This document shows, in pieces, positions 35,801 through 46,386 of a stretch of DNA of 60,000 bases. Each line of letters starts with the position of its first letter. Positions within the stretch are counted from its first letter, which is position 1. The position numbers and the translations under genes are program-made. Origin of the DNA: Polytrichum commune (taxonomy: Eukaryota; Streptophyta; Polytrichopsida; Polytrichales; Polytrichaceae); the NCBI GenBank assembly GCA_950295325.1, contig OX485803.1:19594001-19654000 (forward strand), read 5' to 3'. The notes beneath the pieces are model-generated. The model had not been told where the DNA came from, searched no databases, and saw nothing but the letters and a program-made list of their open reading frames with translations.

Positions 35801-37832
35801 AGTTTGGCAGGGCTTGTATACAAAGTAAACTTGTCTATCTGTTTTCTGAGTTTTCTTTGATTGAGAAGCTTGGCAGCTGAAAAGAGTTTGAGCCAGATGA
35901 TAAGATCTTCGAAAGCCATCTATATGACAAGATTCAATGTATATAACCGAGTGGTATTTGTGGTCAGACTTATGTAATGTGCTTCAAGCCATCTTTCTCC
36001 CCAATCTTCCTCAATATATTGCTAGTTTTGAGAATAAGCAGCCACAAGATTGGTATTGAGTAACTCAGGATTGTTGAAGTTTCATTTGTATGTCAAACAT
36101 TACAAACATGGAGATTGAGCATGACGTTGAACATGTAGGGCAAAGATCTTGTAATTGGCAATGTTGGAGATTCTCGTGCAATAATGGGTACTCAAGATGA
36201 CAACGGCGTTTGGGGAGCTCTCCAATTGACTGTTGACTTGAAGCCCAATTTGCCTAGTACACTTCTGAACCTCATTTGAGATTTTCTTGTAAGTTTAGGG
36301 ATAACATCAGTGAGAAACTAATGAAGGGCTCACAAGAAACTTACAAGAAACTTACAAGAGTTGAAACTTACTAGTGTGTCTGCACCCTAGAGGTTAATCC
36401 TATCTTTGGACAGATCACAGTAGTTTCTCCATCCACCTTCAACATAGAATATGTTCAATGTTGACAGAGGAAGCTGAACGGATCAGGGAGTGCAAAGGTC
36501 GTGTCTTTGCCCTTCACGACGAGCCAGAAGTTTCAAGAGTATGGTTGCCACATGATAACTCCCCAGGGTTAGCCATGGCAAGGGCGTTTGGTGACTTCTG
36601 CTTGAAAGACTACGGTGTCATTGCTGTCCCTGAAATCTCATACCATCAGTTGATGGATCATGATAAATTTCTTATTCTTGCAACAGACGGGGTACGTTCT
36701 TCCGCATGTTATTTTTTTGATATTGCTTTGGTCCTTGTTTAACCCCCCCTTCCGGCATGGTGACCTCTGACCTTCTAAAAGGTTCATTCAACTCTACCCT
36801 GAGCTATTGGCTTCTGCAATGTATGTCATGTCACAACCTCACTTCTTCGATCTAATTTGGAGAATAGTGTGAAATATCACTTGTTCCTTCCGATGTACAG
36901 TAGCTCCAATTAAAAAGCTGGGAGGTGATTGTTTTGTTGTATGCTACCTATTACTTGCTCCTGTGTGCAGATAGATGCCTTCCTAATTTTTCCTCTCCAT
37001 AAGATTGTTCTGTGTAGTTAGGATGCAGTGCTTTAGAATTAGTCCTCTGTTTTTGTATATCTGTTTGAAGTATGTTTTGGTACACTTCGTCAGATTTGCC
37101 ACCAGTTCAAGGTTTTGGTATATCAAATGCCAAAACATGTAGAGTCTTTCACTTCATTTTTATCTTGATCGAGAATGCATATATATATGCTTTGATCTGA
37201 TGGTTGGGTCTTTCGGAACCTATGCTTCTACAATGGACCTGCAATAACACTTGTGTTTGTTCTTTATTTCCTTGCAGATTTGGGACGTGCTCACGAATGA
37301 AGAAGTTGTGCAAATGGTTGCATCAGCACCAACCCGATCAGTGGCAGCCCGCTCATTGGTCGAGTCTGCTGTTCGAAATTGGCGACACAAGTACCCCACA
37401 TCCAAAGTTGACGATTGCGCAGTTGTGTGCCTCTACTTAGACAATATGGCTGTACACTCTGCCACAGAAGAGAAGGCATATATGGAGACATATTCTGAGC
37501 CTACAGATCGTATGCCCAGCAGCTACACGCATCATCATCATCCCAGGAGGGAAACCAGTGCAAACATCCTGACAGATGCAAGAGCACCACCAAACAAGGA
37601 TGCGGGCCCTAAAGAGATTCAAGAGGGCAGTAAAGAGATTCAAGAGGGGCCTAAGGAGATTGAACCCAGTGCTTCAAGACGCCACCGTAGCCTGGCTGAA
37701 TGGATGGTTGCCTCTGAAGCTGAAGAATGGCATGCCTTGGAAGGCATTGTACGTGTCAATTCTCTTGTTGGCTTGCCACGGTTTCAGGAGGGTGATCGTC
37801 GCGGCGAAGGACAGCCAAGGAGAGCTATGTGA
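32879..37832 (+). CDS. Protein phosphatase 2C, plant clade E type, five exons
   Basis: Probable Mg/Mn-dependent serine/threonine phosphatase. Exons: 32879-33133, 34833-35291, 36139-36256, 36468-36691 and 37278-37832. All junctions are GT-AG and frame-consistent, giving 536 aa. Residues 2 and 4 are Gly and Cys (MGHC), a context for N-myristoylation and palmitoylation, followed by a Lys/Arg-rich stretch, so plasma-membrane attachment is likely. PP2C signatures appear in order: GTNQDAM (75-81, Asp79), FDGHGPFGH (99-107, Asp100), GNVGDSRAI (245-253), ARAFGDF (315-321), ATDGIWDVL (349-357, Asp351) and DDCAVVCLYL (397-406, Asp398). Together they supply the expected metal-binding acidic residues. 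A polar, poorly conserved insert spans about 136-195. The C-terminal tail (about 407-536) contains three short KEIxEG-like repeats. The IPGRMF and TQQGRKGTNQD motifs match plant clade E members as I remember them. Its physiological substrate is unknown. Confidence 0.9.
33200..34832 (+). repeat. Tandem array filling PP2C intron 1
   Basis: The 1.7-kb intron is built of units of about 180-256 bp. Each has a GAGTTGGAAGGTT block, in many units an ACACCGTAGAATGTCC block, and GAGGCTGTTCTCAGGGTTTTGC. The last motif starts near 33361, 33552, 33778, 33958, 34182, 34438, 34630 and 34818. Only the final copy is the functional 3' splice site, whose AG is at 34831-34832. Two subtypes are interleaved: some units have the CACCGTAGAATG block, others AATGACCAGT with a TGCTTTTGATTTTC tract. 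Confidence 0.85.
35250..35900 (+). repeat. Triplicated exon-2 tail and donor region in PP2C intron 2
   Basis: The end of exon 2 (TTCTGCAGTGGAACCACCAC through TTGAAGCAG and its GT donor at 35292) recurs at about 35477 and 35699, together with the following intron sequence (GGTTGCAG, TGCATGCTAA, ACAAAAAGTAAACTT). The period is about 222 bp. Copy 2 keeps the length of the exon tail but changes the final CAG to TAG. Copy 3 is 2 bp shorter, so it would shift frame. Confidence 0.87.
37606..37668 (+). repeat. In-frame 21-bp tandem repeat in the PP2C tail
   Basis: Three copies of a 21-bp unit (AAAGAGATTCAAGAGGG core) encode repeated GPKEIQE/GSKEIQE/GPKEIEP. The tail is acidic and probably disordered. 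The length is a multiple of three, so copy-number change would keep the frame. Confidence 0.85.
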
Positions 37833-38680
37833 ATGCATTGTTTTGCTGCCCACCCTCACAAGCTGACTGATTTTTTTGAATTCAAGGGGAGTAGGGATCT
37901 CCTGCCCATCTTGGGAGTGATCAGAGATTTACAAACGCTGGCTCTTCATACAGAGCCCAGGTTCAAAGCGTCTCTCCACATGGATATATCTCTGGCCCAC
38001 TGCTCCGCCCAAAAACATATTTGGGAATGGGGGCAGACGGCATAGTTTTCCAATTTTTGGTTCCTGATTTTTCTGAGTCTCCCAAGGAATAGTTTGCTGT
38101 GTACAGATTCACCACGGGATGATATTTCAGCTTTGGTGTGGTTTTCTTCCCCCAGAAGCAGAGGCCACACATGAATATGTATTTCTTGCAGTAAGTTGTA
38201 AGGATCATTGAGCTCACAACCAACTGCATTGCTCTCCTCAAACCCAAAAAGCCTTCATGAGGTGGACAGGTTCTGAAACGTGCAAATTCAAATGGTAACA
38301 GCACAATGGACAGGTGGACGTTTCATATTGGATCTGTTCACGTTTTGGAGCAGGTATGTCTTGGAGGTAGGAGTTTGACAGCCAATTTCTTTCTGGGCAA
38401 TTGCTAGCAGACCTTGTCACACGAACTCATATGGCTGCATAAATATAATACTGGACCAGGCCATGAATTAAGTAATACAGTTGCCTGCCCAGAGTGACAT
38501 AATTTGGGCTGAATGCTCAAACTAACCACAATTCTTGCTGTTAGTTTGCATCGCAGTAGATCAAGGGGTAATAGGCATCCAGGGGTAGTGGTGGTATTGT
38601 GGGGCTTAACAGGGTTGTGCAACTCTGCTTCCCCTTGTATTATAAAAGAAGATATGAATAAAGAGTTTGGTTATGTGGTA
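37833..38680 (+). terminator. PP2C 3' untranslated region with polyadenylation signal
   Basis: Downstream of the TGA stop, AATAAA occurs at 38657-38662, shortly before AT/GT-rich sequence. The intervening 0.8 kb has no convincing coding frame. The exact cleavage site cannot be seen. Confidence 0.5.
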
Positions 38681-38782
38681 ATTGATTACTTCCAATGGGG
38701 TTTTTTTTCGTGAGATTCTTAATTGGAATTTGGTCATATCTAATTGCACATATCAGTGTAGAGTGTGGGGGGATCAGAAAGG

Positions 38783-39010
38783 TACAGACTACACTAAATA
38801 TGGAATTTAGTGTCACTTATTATTTGGAATCATGCAACGCTATATCTATTTACTGTATATCTCGTATATTACCAACAAATGTTAAATTGATTATTTGGAC
38901 GCTATAAAACATTAACAACTTTACTTGGTAAAAATTACATGAAAGGTAAAAAGATATAGCACTGTGTAAATCCAAATAGTAAGTGACTAAATACTATATT
39001 TCTTGCGTGA
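38783..39010. mobile_element. Palindromic-end MITE (family D), copy 2
   Basis: The left end reads ACTACACTAAATATGGAATT then TAGTGTCACTTATTATTTGGA. The right end reads TCCAAATAGTAAGTGACTAA and is degenerate after that. It lies between the two convergent genes, just beyond the PP2C 3' end. Confidence 0.7.
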
Positions 39011-41225
39011 TTCTACCCAAATGAATTTTCCCATGCAAATCATTGGACAGTGATTAAAATTCACTATGTAATTAATCAGGCCAAGACCTATTTTCCACAA
39101 GCACATCATTTGAGTACACCCGCAAGTGGTAATTTATTTACTTGGTACATTGTAGAGCAGGGAGCAAAACAAGGTGTATTTGTTATTTGAACCAATTGGT
39201 AACTATTTAAACATTCATCAGAACTTGCAGAGTGTTATCACATTTGGAAGTATGTTATGTCATTCTAGATTTTGTCGATATTTAGATCTGCGAGGACTTC
39301 ATGGCTGGGGGTTATGTTGGCTGCACCAGTTCTGACCATACTGTAAATACAAGATCATGACAGTGATGAAATCCACATGGTACATTGTTGCAGATCATCT
39401 TCAGCATTGTTCATTATAATGACCAACAGGTTAAAAGCTTCAATCTTAATGACTTGAGATCTGAAAGCTAGAGAGGGTTGCAGATTCAGTAATCCTTCAT
39501 CTATTCCCTACTACTTTATGTCAATATCCCCTTAACTGGTTATCACACCACATTAATCTACTTACCTGGTCAGTTGTGTTCCAGCTCCTTTCACAGTAAA
39601 GCAAAACTACAAGCATCATTCATTCATATGAGGTAAAGAATGCGGCTCAAGGTCTCTACATTAACTCATCCATTGAAAGGAGAAAAGATAGTGATTTTTT
39701 TTATAGCATATGTATATAACAAATGAGTCCAGAATTAACATCAGGACCCAAATTACTTCAGTGGAGTCCAGTTGGAATGAATCGAACCTTAACATTGTAG
39801 GGGGCTTGTTTTGACTAGAACCCCTTCATCTATGATGGATGAGTTCACATAGACACCACAAACCCCAAGCCCATGAGGCTGAATGCAGTGCTATACAATG
39901 TGCTACTGCAATTTCAATTATGAGGGCACGCAAACACAATAAGCATGTTTTCAGCATGCCTAGTACTTAGAAATACAAAGATTATAAGCGAGCAGATGGA
40001 AGTTGAATCAGATTAACTGTATATTTAAATATATAGTTAAATATACATTTAACTGTATGTTAGTCTTGTATGAATACCTCATGATCGTACATATATCTTA
40101 GTTATAGTCCGCTACCTGTTCTAAGTGATCCCAGGGGAAGGACACATAGGATTTACCACAACGTATTAGATCAGATAGTTATAGCCGAACACTGCCCATG
40201 TTTCCTGAAACAACCATGGAATATTGAGTTGTTGTAAAGAGAGGTTGTGATCTTCGCCCTTTACTAGGGAACAAATCCCACCCTCTAATTTTCTCAAATA
40301 AATAATCACACTCAACTCCTGCACAAGTCCAAACCAGAAACGACAGTTCAGATATTCACCGCCACTTTAATGTAAAGAAGGTTAGTCAACATATTCATAA
40401 CCGTCCTTTTCTAAATTGTTTCCAGAGTCTGAACTCTGGAGCGATGGCATGACTTCTGATGAAAGGTGTGGCCCACAGTTTCTATAGGTTGTCATCTGCA
40501 ACCTTCTAATCTCACTACACTAAACAACCGATTTAGTGTGGCCCACACTATTCATCATCGACCAAAATCACTAGGTGGCAACTAGTGATCTGGTGCTACA
40601 TGACAAGACACAAAGACCATTCTACTTAATATAGCACACCAATTTAAATGCCACTAAATTTCAATTTTAGGGGCATAGAGAGATGAGTTATACCCTCTAA
40701 GACACTCTCCTACCCCAATCATATCAATCAAGCATGTCCAAAGTTCTCTAAAGAGGTACCAAAAACTTCACGAGGAAATGTAAACTCTTTCTGGAATTTC
40801 CCAAAGATCAGACAACAAAAAGAAAAGACACCTACACTGCTCACATTGATAGCTACAATTGAAGCACACAAAACAATGATACAGAAAACTGGATGCTATC
40901 AATAATGCTCTCTTCATATTGCTTCAGCCGAGTCAAATACACTCCTTTTCTGAGAATAAAACTGGAAAAGCATTCGCAACTTACAGTACACTGGAGGTTC
41001 CACTTTCTTGTACACTTCACCCCATCAATTTTCCAATTGAAGGATCCTGTCCTAATGCTACACATCAGAGCTTTACTTCTGTTCCTTTTGAAGAAAAGAA
41101 ATAAAACGCACTGAAAATTTATCGCAGCAATCAATTCCAAAATTTGAATTTGGAATTCAAAACTTAATTAAAGCCTGCTACTTTACATGGTGGGATGCAA
41201 TAAAAATGGTGTACTCTAATCTAAT
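39011..41225. other. Intergenic spacer and peroxidase 3' flank
   Basis: No gene recognised. A copy of the CATCTATGATGGATGAGTTC repeat sits near 39825, and CACTACACTAAACAACCGAT near 40512 resembles a decayed family D end. The part just below 41225 should contain the peroxidase 3' untranslated region. I could not single out a unique polyadenylation signal. Confidence 0.4.
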
Positions 41226-43642
41226 CTACCCGAGGTACCCAAGGTAGTAAGATAGGATAGCAAGGGCAGAGATTCCTAAAATGATATTGAGGAAGTAGTT
41301 GGATTGCAATGGCTTGTCAGGAGACCCCCCAACTGCCAAGTACTCTGCACGAATTTTATCTTTCATGGAGTCCGAGAGATCTTTCCTGGTGTCAGGCTGG
41401 CTGGAATATTTGGCAGCAACAAAAACCTCGGGCTCATCCTTCTTCTCCGGTTTGTCAAGGTAGAAACCTTCGGGGGGATCGAACATGGACCCCAGCTCAC
41501 TCAGCTTCGCATGTGAGATGGCATAATCATTAAAGAATGCCTTCTCATCCGCAGCATACTTCTCAGCGTACTTCTTGAACTCTGGATCCTCGAACAGCAC
41601 CGCATCCGTAGGCAACACCAAAAGCTCAGAATCCCTCTTCTCCTTGGTCTCCACGAAGTAGGAGTTGTCGAATTTCAGCCACTCCGGTGTCCAGGAGCTC
41701 CCCCCTGGTGCCCCGGGTCCGTCCTTAGTGTACTTGGTCTCTGGCTTTCCCCATCCACTTCGCTCTGGTCGTGACCTTCCCAAAGTATGTGCACCTGCCA
41801 ATAATTCAAATACGAGAGACATACAGCATACGCCCACAAATGTCACAATAGGTTCCCACCATTGCAAAAAGTGTCAAACATCTTCTTCTTACATTTTTAG
41901 CAAAAACTACTGCTTGAAACTGGGTTTAATCGTTAATTCCATCAACTTCGGATTTCAACAACGTGTTAGGTTTTCTGCTGGCAGCAGATTAACAACATTC
42001 GCAAAAAGTGTCATTGAGCTGTTAACTTCTGCTTGAAACAGGGTTGAATGGTTGGTTCCATCAACTTCGCCCAGTATACCGCCATAGCCAAGCAGATATC
42101 GCAAACAGGTTTTCACAACAGATTTCAACAACGTGTGTAGGTCTTATATTGGTAGCAGGATATCCACATTTGCAGAAAGTATCGTTGAGCTTTGCTACGG
42201 CCAAGCACAATGTCAGAACAGATCTCCACACTAGATTCCAGCAGCGCGTGCAGGTCTCCTGTTGGCAGCAGAATTCCCACGATTGCAAAAAGTGACATTC
42301 ATGTTAGTATTACTACTTCGGAGATATCTTCTGCTTTTACTACTGCTTGAAACAGGGTTTGATTCCAATGACTTCGGCCAATATATCACCATAGCCAAGC
42401 AAATGCCCTGAAAGCTTTCCACAGTTCCAGATTTCAACAGCGAATGCAGGTCTCCCATTGGCAGTAGAATATCCACGATTGCAGGCAGAGAGTGTCAATC
42501 ATATTCCTGTCATTTCTTCGGAAACACCTTGTAATAGTACTTCTTGCAAGGGGTCCAATAGGTAATTTCAATCGATTTTGGCCAAAATACCGCCATAGCC
42601 AAGCAAACGTCGCGACAGATTTCAACAGCATGTGCAAAATCTCCTCTTTGCTTGGCAGAAAGTGTCATTCATGTTCTTATTACTTCTTCGGAAACCTCCT
42701 CTGCTACTACTACTGCTTAAATCAGGGTTTAATCGGTGAATTCCATCAATTTCAGCCACCATACCGCCATAGCCAAGAAAATCAAACCACGGAGACCATC
42801 AGCAATGCAGGGTCCATCAAATTCCCAAATGTTAACCAAAAGATGGGATAGGAGAGCCACAGTATTTCGTCTATCGCAAAATGCTCGACCTGGTTACCTG
42901 AGAGTGCGACAATGTCCTGATCATTGAGACCCATGCGGTAGAACACCTTACGCAGATGCTCCGCAGGCGACGGTGGGCCGGCGTCAGGGAGGTTACCCTC
43001 CTTAACGCAGTCCTCCGGCCCACTGGTATCCTTGCGGCCATAACGCAGAGGAATCTTGGGGCCCCCAGCTTCTTCAATGGCAGTAGCACTCGCAAGCTGG
43101 AACAGATCCGCGTACGTAATGTTGGGGTACTTCTCCTTCACCGGGTCCAGTAGCTTGATGGCGTTGATGAGTCCCGCATTCGCAGCATGGTCAAGCTCAA
43201 TCGAGTAACGCAAGCTTCCGTTGGCACCTCCCCTACGTGGAAACTCGGCGACATCCTTGTCGAAGGTACCCGCGTCGTGCCATCCCAACCGAATCAGAAT
43301 CGGGTGACAGTACTTCTCTCGAAGTAGAGTCTTCACATCCTCCCTTGCTGCTCGGAGCTGCTCTGGATCCGATGCCAAAGCATGCACCGGGGCAGCACCA
43401 CTCGTCTTTTTTGTCCAAGATTGGACGCCCTTTCTGCTCCTGCTCCTGTTCACTGATTGCAAACTTGGCAGAAACTCGGACCTCAGAGTCCGACATGTCC
43501 CTGACGGTGAAGCCTCTGAATTGTTGTAACTGCAAGCACCCCGTGACGATTGAGTCGCCATCGCTGTGCCCCTCTGCACTGCGGGGCCTGTAGTGGTGGT
43601 GGTGGTTAACCCCACCACAGAGGTCGCAGCTGCCATCGCCAT
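41226..43642 (-). CDS. Thylakoid-bound L-ascorbate peroxidase, two exons
   Basis: Reduces hydrogen peroxide with ascorbate at the chloroplast thylakoid membrane (water-water cycle). Exon 1 is 43642-42898 and exon 2 is 41794-41226, joined in phase 1 within Gly249 of LSGAHT, giving 437 aa, close to the usual length of about 426. Residues 1 to about 90 are Ser/Thr/Arg-rich, as in a plastid transit peptide. [10 protein letters not shown] holds the distal Arg118, Trp121 and His122. [13 protein letters not shown] holds the haem-ligating His251. Trp283 and Asp312 fit the proximal Trp/Asp pair. The loop [12 protein letters not shown] (269-280) is the insertion typical of chloroplast isoforms. A hydrophobic anchor (about 415-435, [19 protein letters not shown]) ends the protein and marks the thylakoid form. 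Anchor and catalytic domain share an exon, so a soluble stromal form cannot arise by simple terminal exon swapping. The gene has one intron here, far fewer than I recall for seed plants. Confidence 0.93.
41795..42897 (-). repeat. Peroxidase intron made of tandem repeats
   Basis: The 1103-bp intron has about six diverged copies of a unit near 172 bp. The anchor TTGCAAAAAGTGTCATTCATG (plus strand) recurs near 41860, 42000, 42172, 42284, 42479 and 42651. Other shared blocks are CTGCTTGAAACAGGGTT, ATACCGCCATAGCCAAGCA and GATTTCAACAGCGTGTGCAG. The units differ by indels. The array stops about 65 bp from the acceptor. Confidence 0.83.
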
Positions 43643-44344
43643 GGCACTGCAACAAAACTCAAAACAAAAACAACTCTTTCCTAAAACCTCCTAACTAAGC
43701 GCACTGCAATCCCACACACACAAAAAAAAAGAACAAAATGAAGGCACCTCCCACTCTGATGAGTTAATTAACCCAAAACCCGTGCTCTCAACCTAGTGTC
43801 CTTCAAATCCCAGTCTCGCCTCCGACCTCCAATTCCTGCAGCAACCCAAAACCTCCCTAGAAACAACTCTCCCCAGAACCTCCTAACTCACTGCAACAAC
43901 AAACTAGTCCCCACTCTAGTAAGCTTAACTGTAAGCCCAGCCCGCACTCTCAACCTGCTCTCCTCGAGCACAACTGGCAATCTCCAGCTCCCAGCTCCAA
44001 TTCCAGCAGCGAGACAGTCAAACACTCGATCCACACCACCACTCTTGGTTGAGATTGCGAATGATGACAGCAACTAAGTTTGAGTCAAGGTAAGGCGGCA
44101 GCGAATGCAGACCCGCCTGGAGGGTAGGAGGTAAAGTTTATGCAGTCTACGTAGTGGCGGGTGATCCGGAATTGGGCGCGAGAGATAGTTTGCGGTGTGA
44201 GTGGATGGCGGGCGATGGGGATTGGGGCAGGCATCTAGAAGCAGGATGAACCATCTCCAGTGGAGATGAGATGCGGAAGGTGGGGACGAAGGAGACACAA
44301 GTCAGCAGTCGCGACTCGCTTGGTCACTGCGGCAATGAAATGAA
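43643..44344 (-). promoter_or_regulatory. Peroxidase 5' leader and promoter region, tandem duplicated
   Basis: 43669-43843 and 43862-44010 are a tandem duplication. They share AACAACTCT, AACCTCCTAACT, ACTGCAA, CCCACTCT, GCTCTCAACCT and CCAATTCCNGCAGC. On the coding strand a perfect acceptor-like TTTTGTTGCAG lies 4 bp before the ATG, and similar TTGCAGTG sites occur in both repeat copies, so a leader intron ending next to the start codon is possible. No TATA box was assigned. Confidence 0.5.
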
Positions 44345-44650
44345 AGGGAGAACCGACCGGAACCAATAGTGACATGACACATGTTTTGTGTCTTGGTTTT
44401 GAGTGCTAGAGTGAAGAGGAATGAGCAGTTAAAATGGGCGGTTATGGCAAATTCTAGACATTGATAATATGTTTTAAGTCAACGTTTGGCTTCAAAAGTT
44501 TGCAGTAATTTTCATTTAAGAAATAAAGTTACCGGAATCTTCACAATCATCCTTATTTCTATCTTCCTACACAGGTGAATTTTGCACCGCTTTATATTTC
44601 TCCAAATTTGGCACAAAATCGCTTTAGTCATCGGTTATGGGTGCCTCTGC
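44345..44650 (-). repeat. Family G fragment at the peroxidase promoter edge
   Basis: The reverse complement of this segment matches the 51600-51835 part of the family G copy (GACATGTGTCATGGCA-like, TCAAGTTTAAAAC and ATAGAAATAAGGATGATTG type blocks). It starts about 0.7 kb upstream of the peroxidase ATG. Confidence 0.5.
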
Positions 44651-44652
44651 TC

Positions 44653-45029
44653 TAGATGGGGTCTTAAGTGGCTCCTTTTCTTAATCGGACCCCTAGATTT
44701 GATTGGTGTGTGGTTCAGTGAGGATCAAAAAGCAAACATTGTAAAGACGCGTGTTTAGAAAGAGATCAGACTACGTCTTCAAATATTAATAAATACTCTA
44801 CACTCGATAGTGAACACAATTGAGAGAACCTATGTATCCAGTTAATATATCAACAAACTTGCACTTCTGATAATCATATCTAAATAAGGGGATGCTTGAT
44901 TTTCAATCCGTTTTTTGCATGTATTTCATCATAGATTTGCTAACGCAACACAACTTTTGTTGTGAAGCTCTAATCGGCAAAAGTTGGAGAACATGAAAAA
45001 TGAACCAAATACACCCACATACATACCTT
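44653..45029 (-). repeat. Family F, near full-length inverted copy
   Basis: Begins TAGATGGGGTCTTAAGTGGC and ends CACCCACATACATACC. The outer bases form an imperfect inverted repeat. It is collinear in reverse with 49118-49485 and abuts the family G fragment and a hAT fragment on either side. Confidence 0.65.
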
Positions 45030-45034
45030 ACAAA

Positions 45035-45230
45035 TTAATCAGTCAAGTTTGCAAAATAATTGGTTGAAGTTCAAGACTTCATGAAAATTACCCATCATTT
45101 TAGAGGAATCTATTGAGTATACCTTGAATAAATAATAATAAAACCAACAAATCACAACATGTTGTAACCGGTTGGACTTGAAAACATTATGATCTTGACC
45201 AAGGATGTCCAAAAATCTCCCTAGACACTG
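45035..45230 (+). mobile_element. hAT MITE, 5'-truncated copy
   Basis: Matches 7119-7343 from AATAATTGGTTGAAGTTCAA to the right end AAAATCTCCCTAGACACTG. It lacks the left terminus. Confidence 0.7.
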
Positions 45231-46230
45231 GGTTGGGGCCAAGGCTAGATGCCCATCCCTTTGGCATGGGCCCCCCACCAATACACTCTAACCTCCTTAA
45301 TATCATGCATGTCATAAACCAAAGTCCACGGGATATTGAAGAGGTATGTAGTGTTAATATGGATGCATCATAATAGGGAATTAGTGTAGCATGTGACAGT
45401 ATGGAACAACAAAAAGTCAACAATGCAATAATGACAATAATTACTATGATGACAATGTGATGTGTACGAGATTATAGTTTCGATTCTTTGGTGGATCACT
45501 TTAATGTCAAAAATCCCATGATGCATGGGAGGGAAATGTGACAGCGAGGGGGGTTCAAATTAAGCACATTTGTTCCCTATGGTTTCGGGATATAAGAGAG
45601 GATGTGAATTATGGAGGGTGATATTACAAAGGTTAGGGTGTATTACAAAGGTGCAAGCGATTCACACTCATTATGCCAATTATTGAGGATGGGCTAATAG
45701 TGCATGTGGGAAATAGGGTTTAGGGGATGCTAAATTTCTTTACACTATGAAATTACTGCCACTAGAAGTTCAAGGTTTCAGAAGCCCAAAGTGTGAAGTG
45801 CCTGAAACTCTCAATACGAGCTCTCTTCAATTTCTTAGTGTTAGGAGATGCCTCAAGAGTGAGTGGGGTTGATAGAAGAAGAAGAAGAAGAAGCCTCTTC
45901 AAGTTCATCGAAAACAAAGTATGCACTCTACAAACACCTTAGAGAGCACACTAATTTTCTTGGGAGGCATGGTTAATGAGCATTTATTCATGATTTTAGT
46001 ATCACTTAGTAAAAAAAAATTAGATTTGACAAAAAAAATGGTGCGTACTTCGGGAATAAGCACCACATGCACTAAATGGGACAATCAATGTAGTAAATGC
46101 ATGAGCCTCATAGGTTTGTGGTTTATTCATTTAAAGTGGATCCCTCTAGACTAATTTGGAGCTTTTGATGATGATTTTGGGGGTCAATCTTTCCATAAAA
46201 GAAACATACATGCTATAATTGAGTTGGGTG
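45231..46230. other. Intergenic, no gene recognised
   Basis: A GAA microsatellite lies near 45876-45893. The frame at 45921-46154 starts with ATG and has no recognisable motif. I do not call it a gene. Confidence 0.4.
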
Positions 46231-46386
46231 TGTTTTCACCTTGGGTAATAATGGTTGGGCCCAACTCAAAGAGGTGGACATCTAGTCCTAGCAGGTGGCT
46301 GGATGTTGGAGCCATCGCTAGCTAAACACAAACACCCACCTCTTTGAGTTGCCCCCCCCCCACCAACACTACCCAAGGTGAAAACA
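46231..46386. mobile_element. 156-bp fold-back element
   Basis: TGTTTTCACCTTGGGTA at the left is mirrored by TACCCAAGGTGAAAACA at the right. Inside, CCCAACTCAAAGAGGTGG is mirrored by CCACCTCTTTGAGTTG. About two thirds of the element can pair. One arm contains a 10-C run. No target duplication is obvious. Confidence 0.75.
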
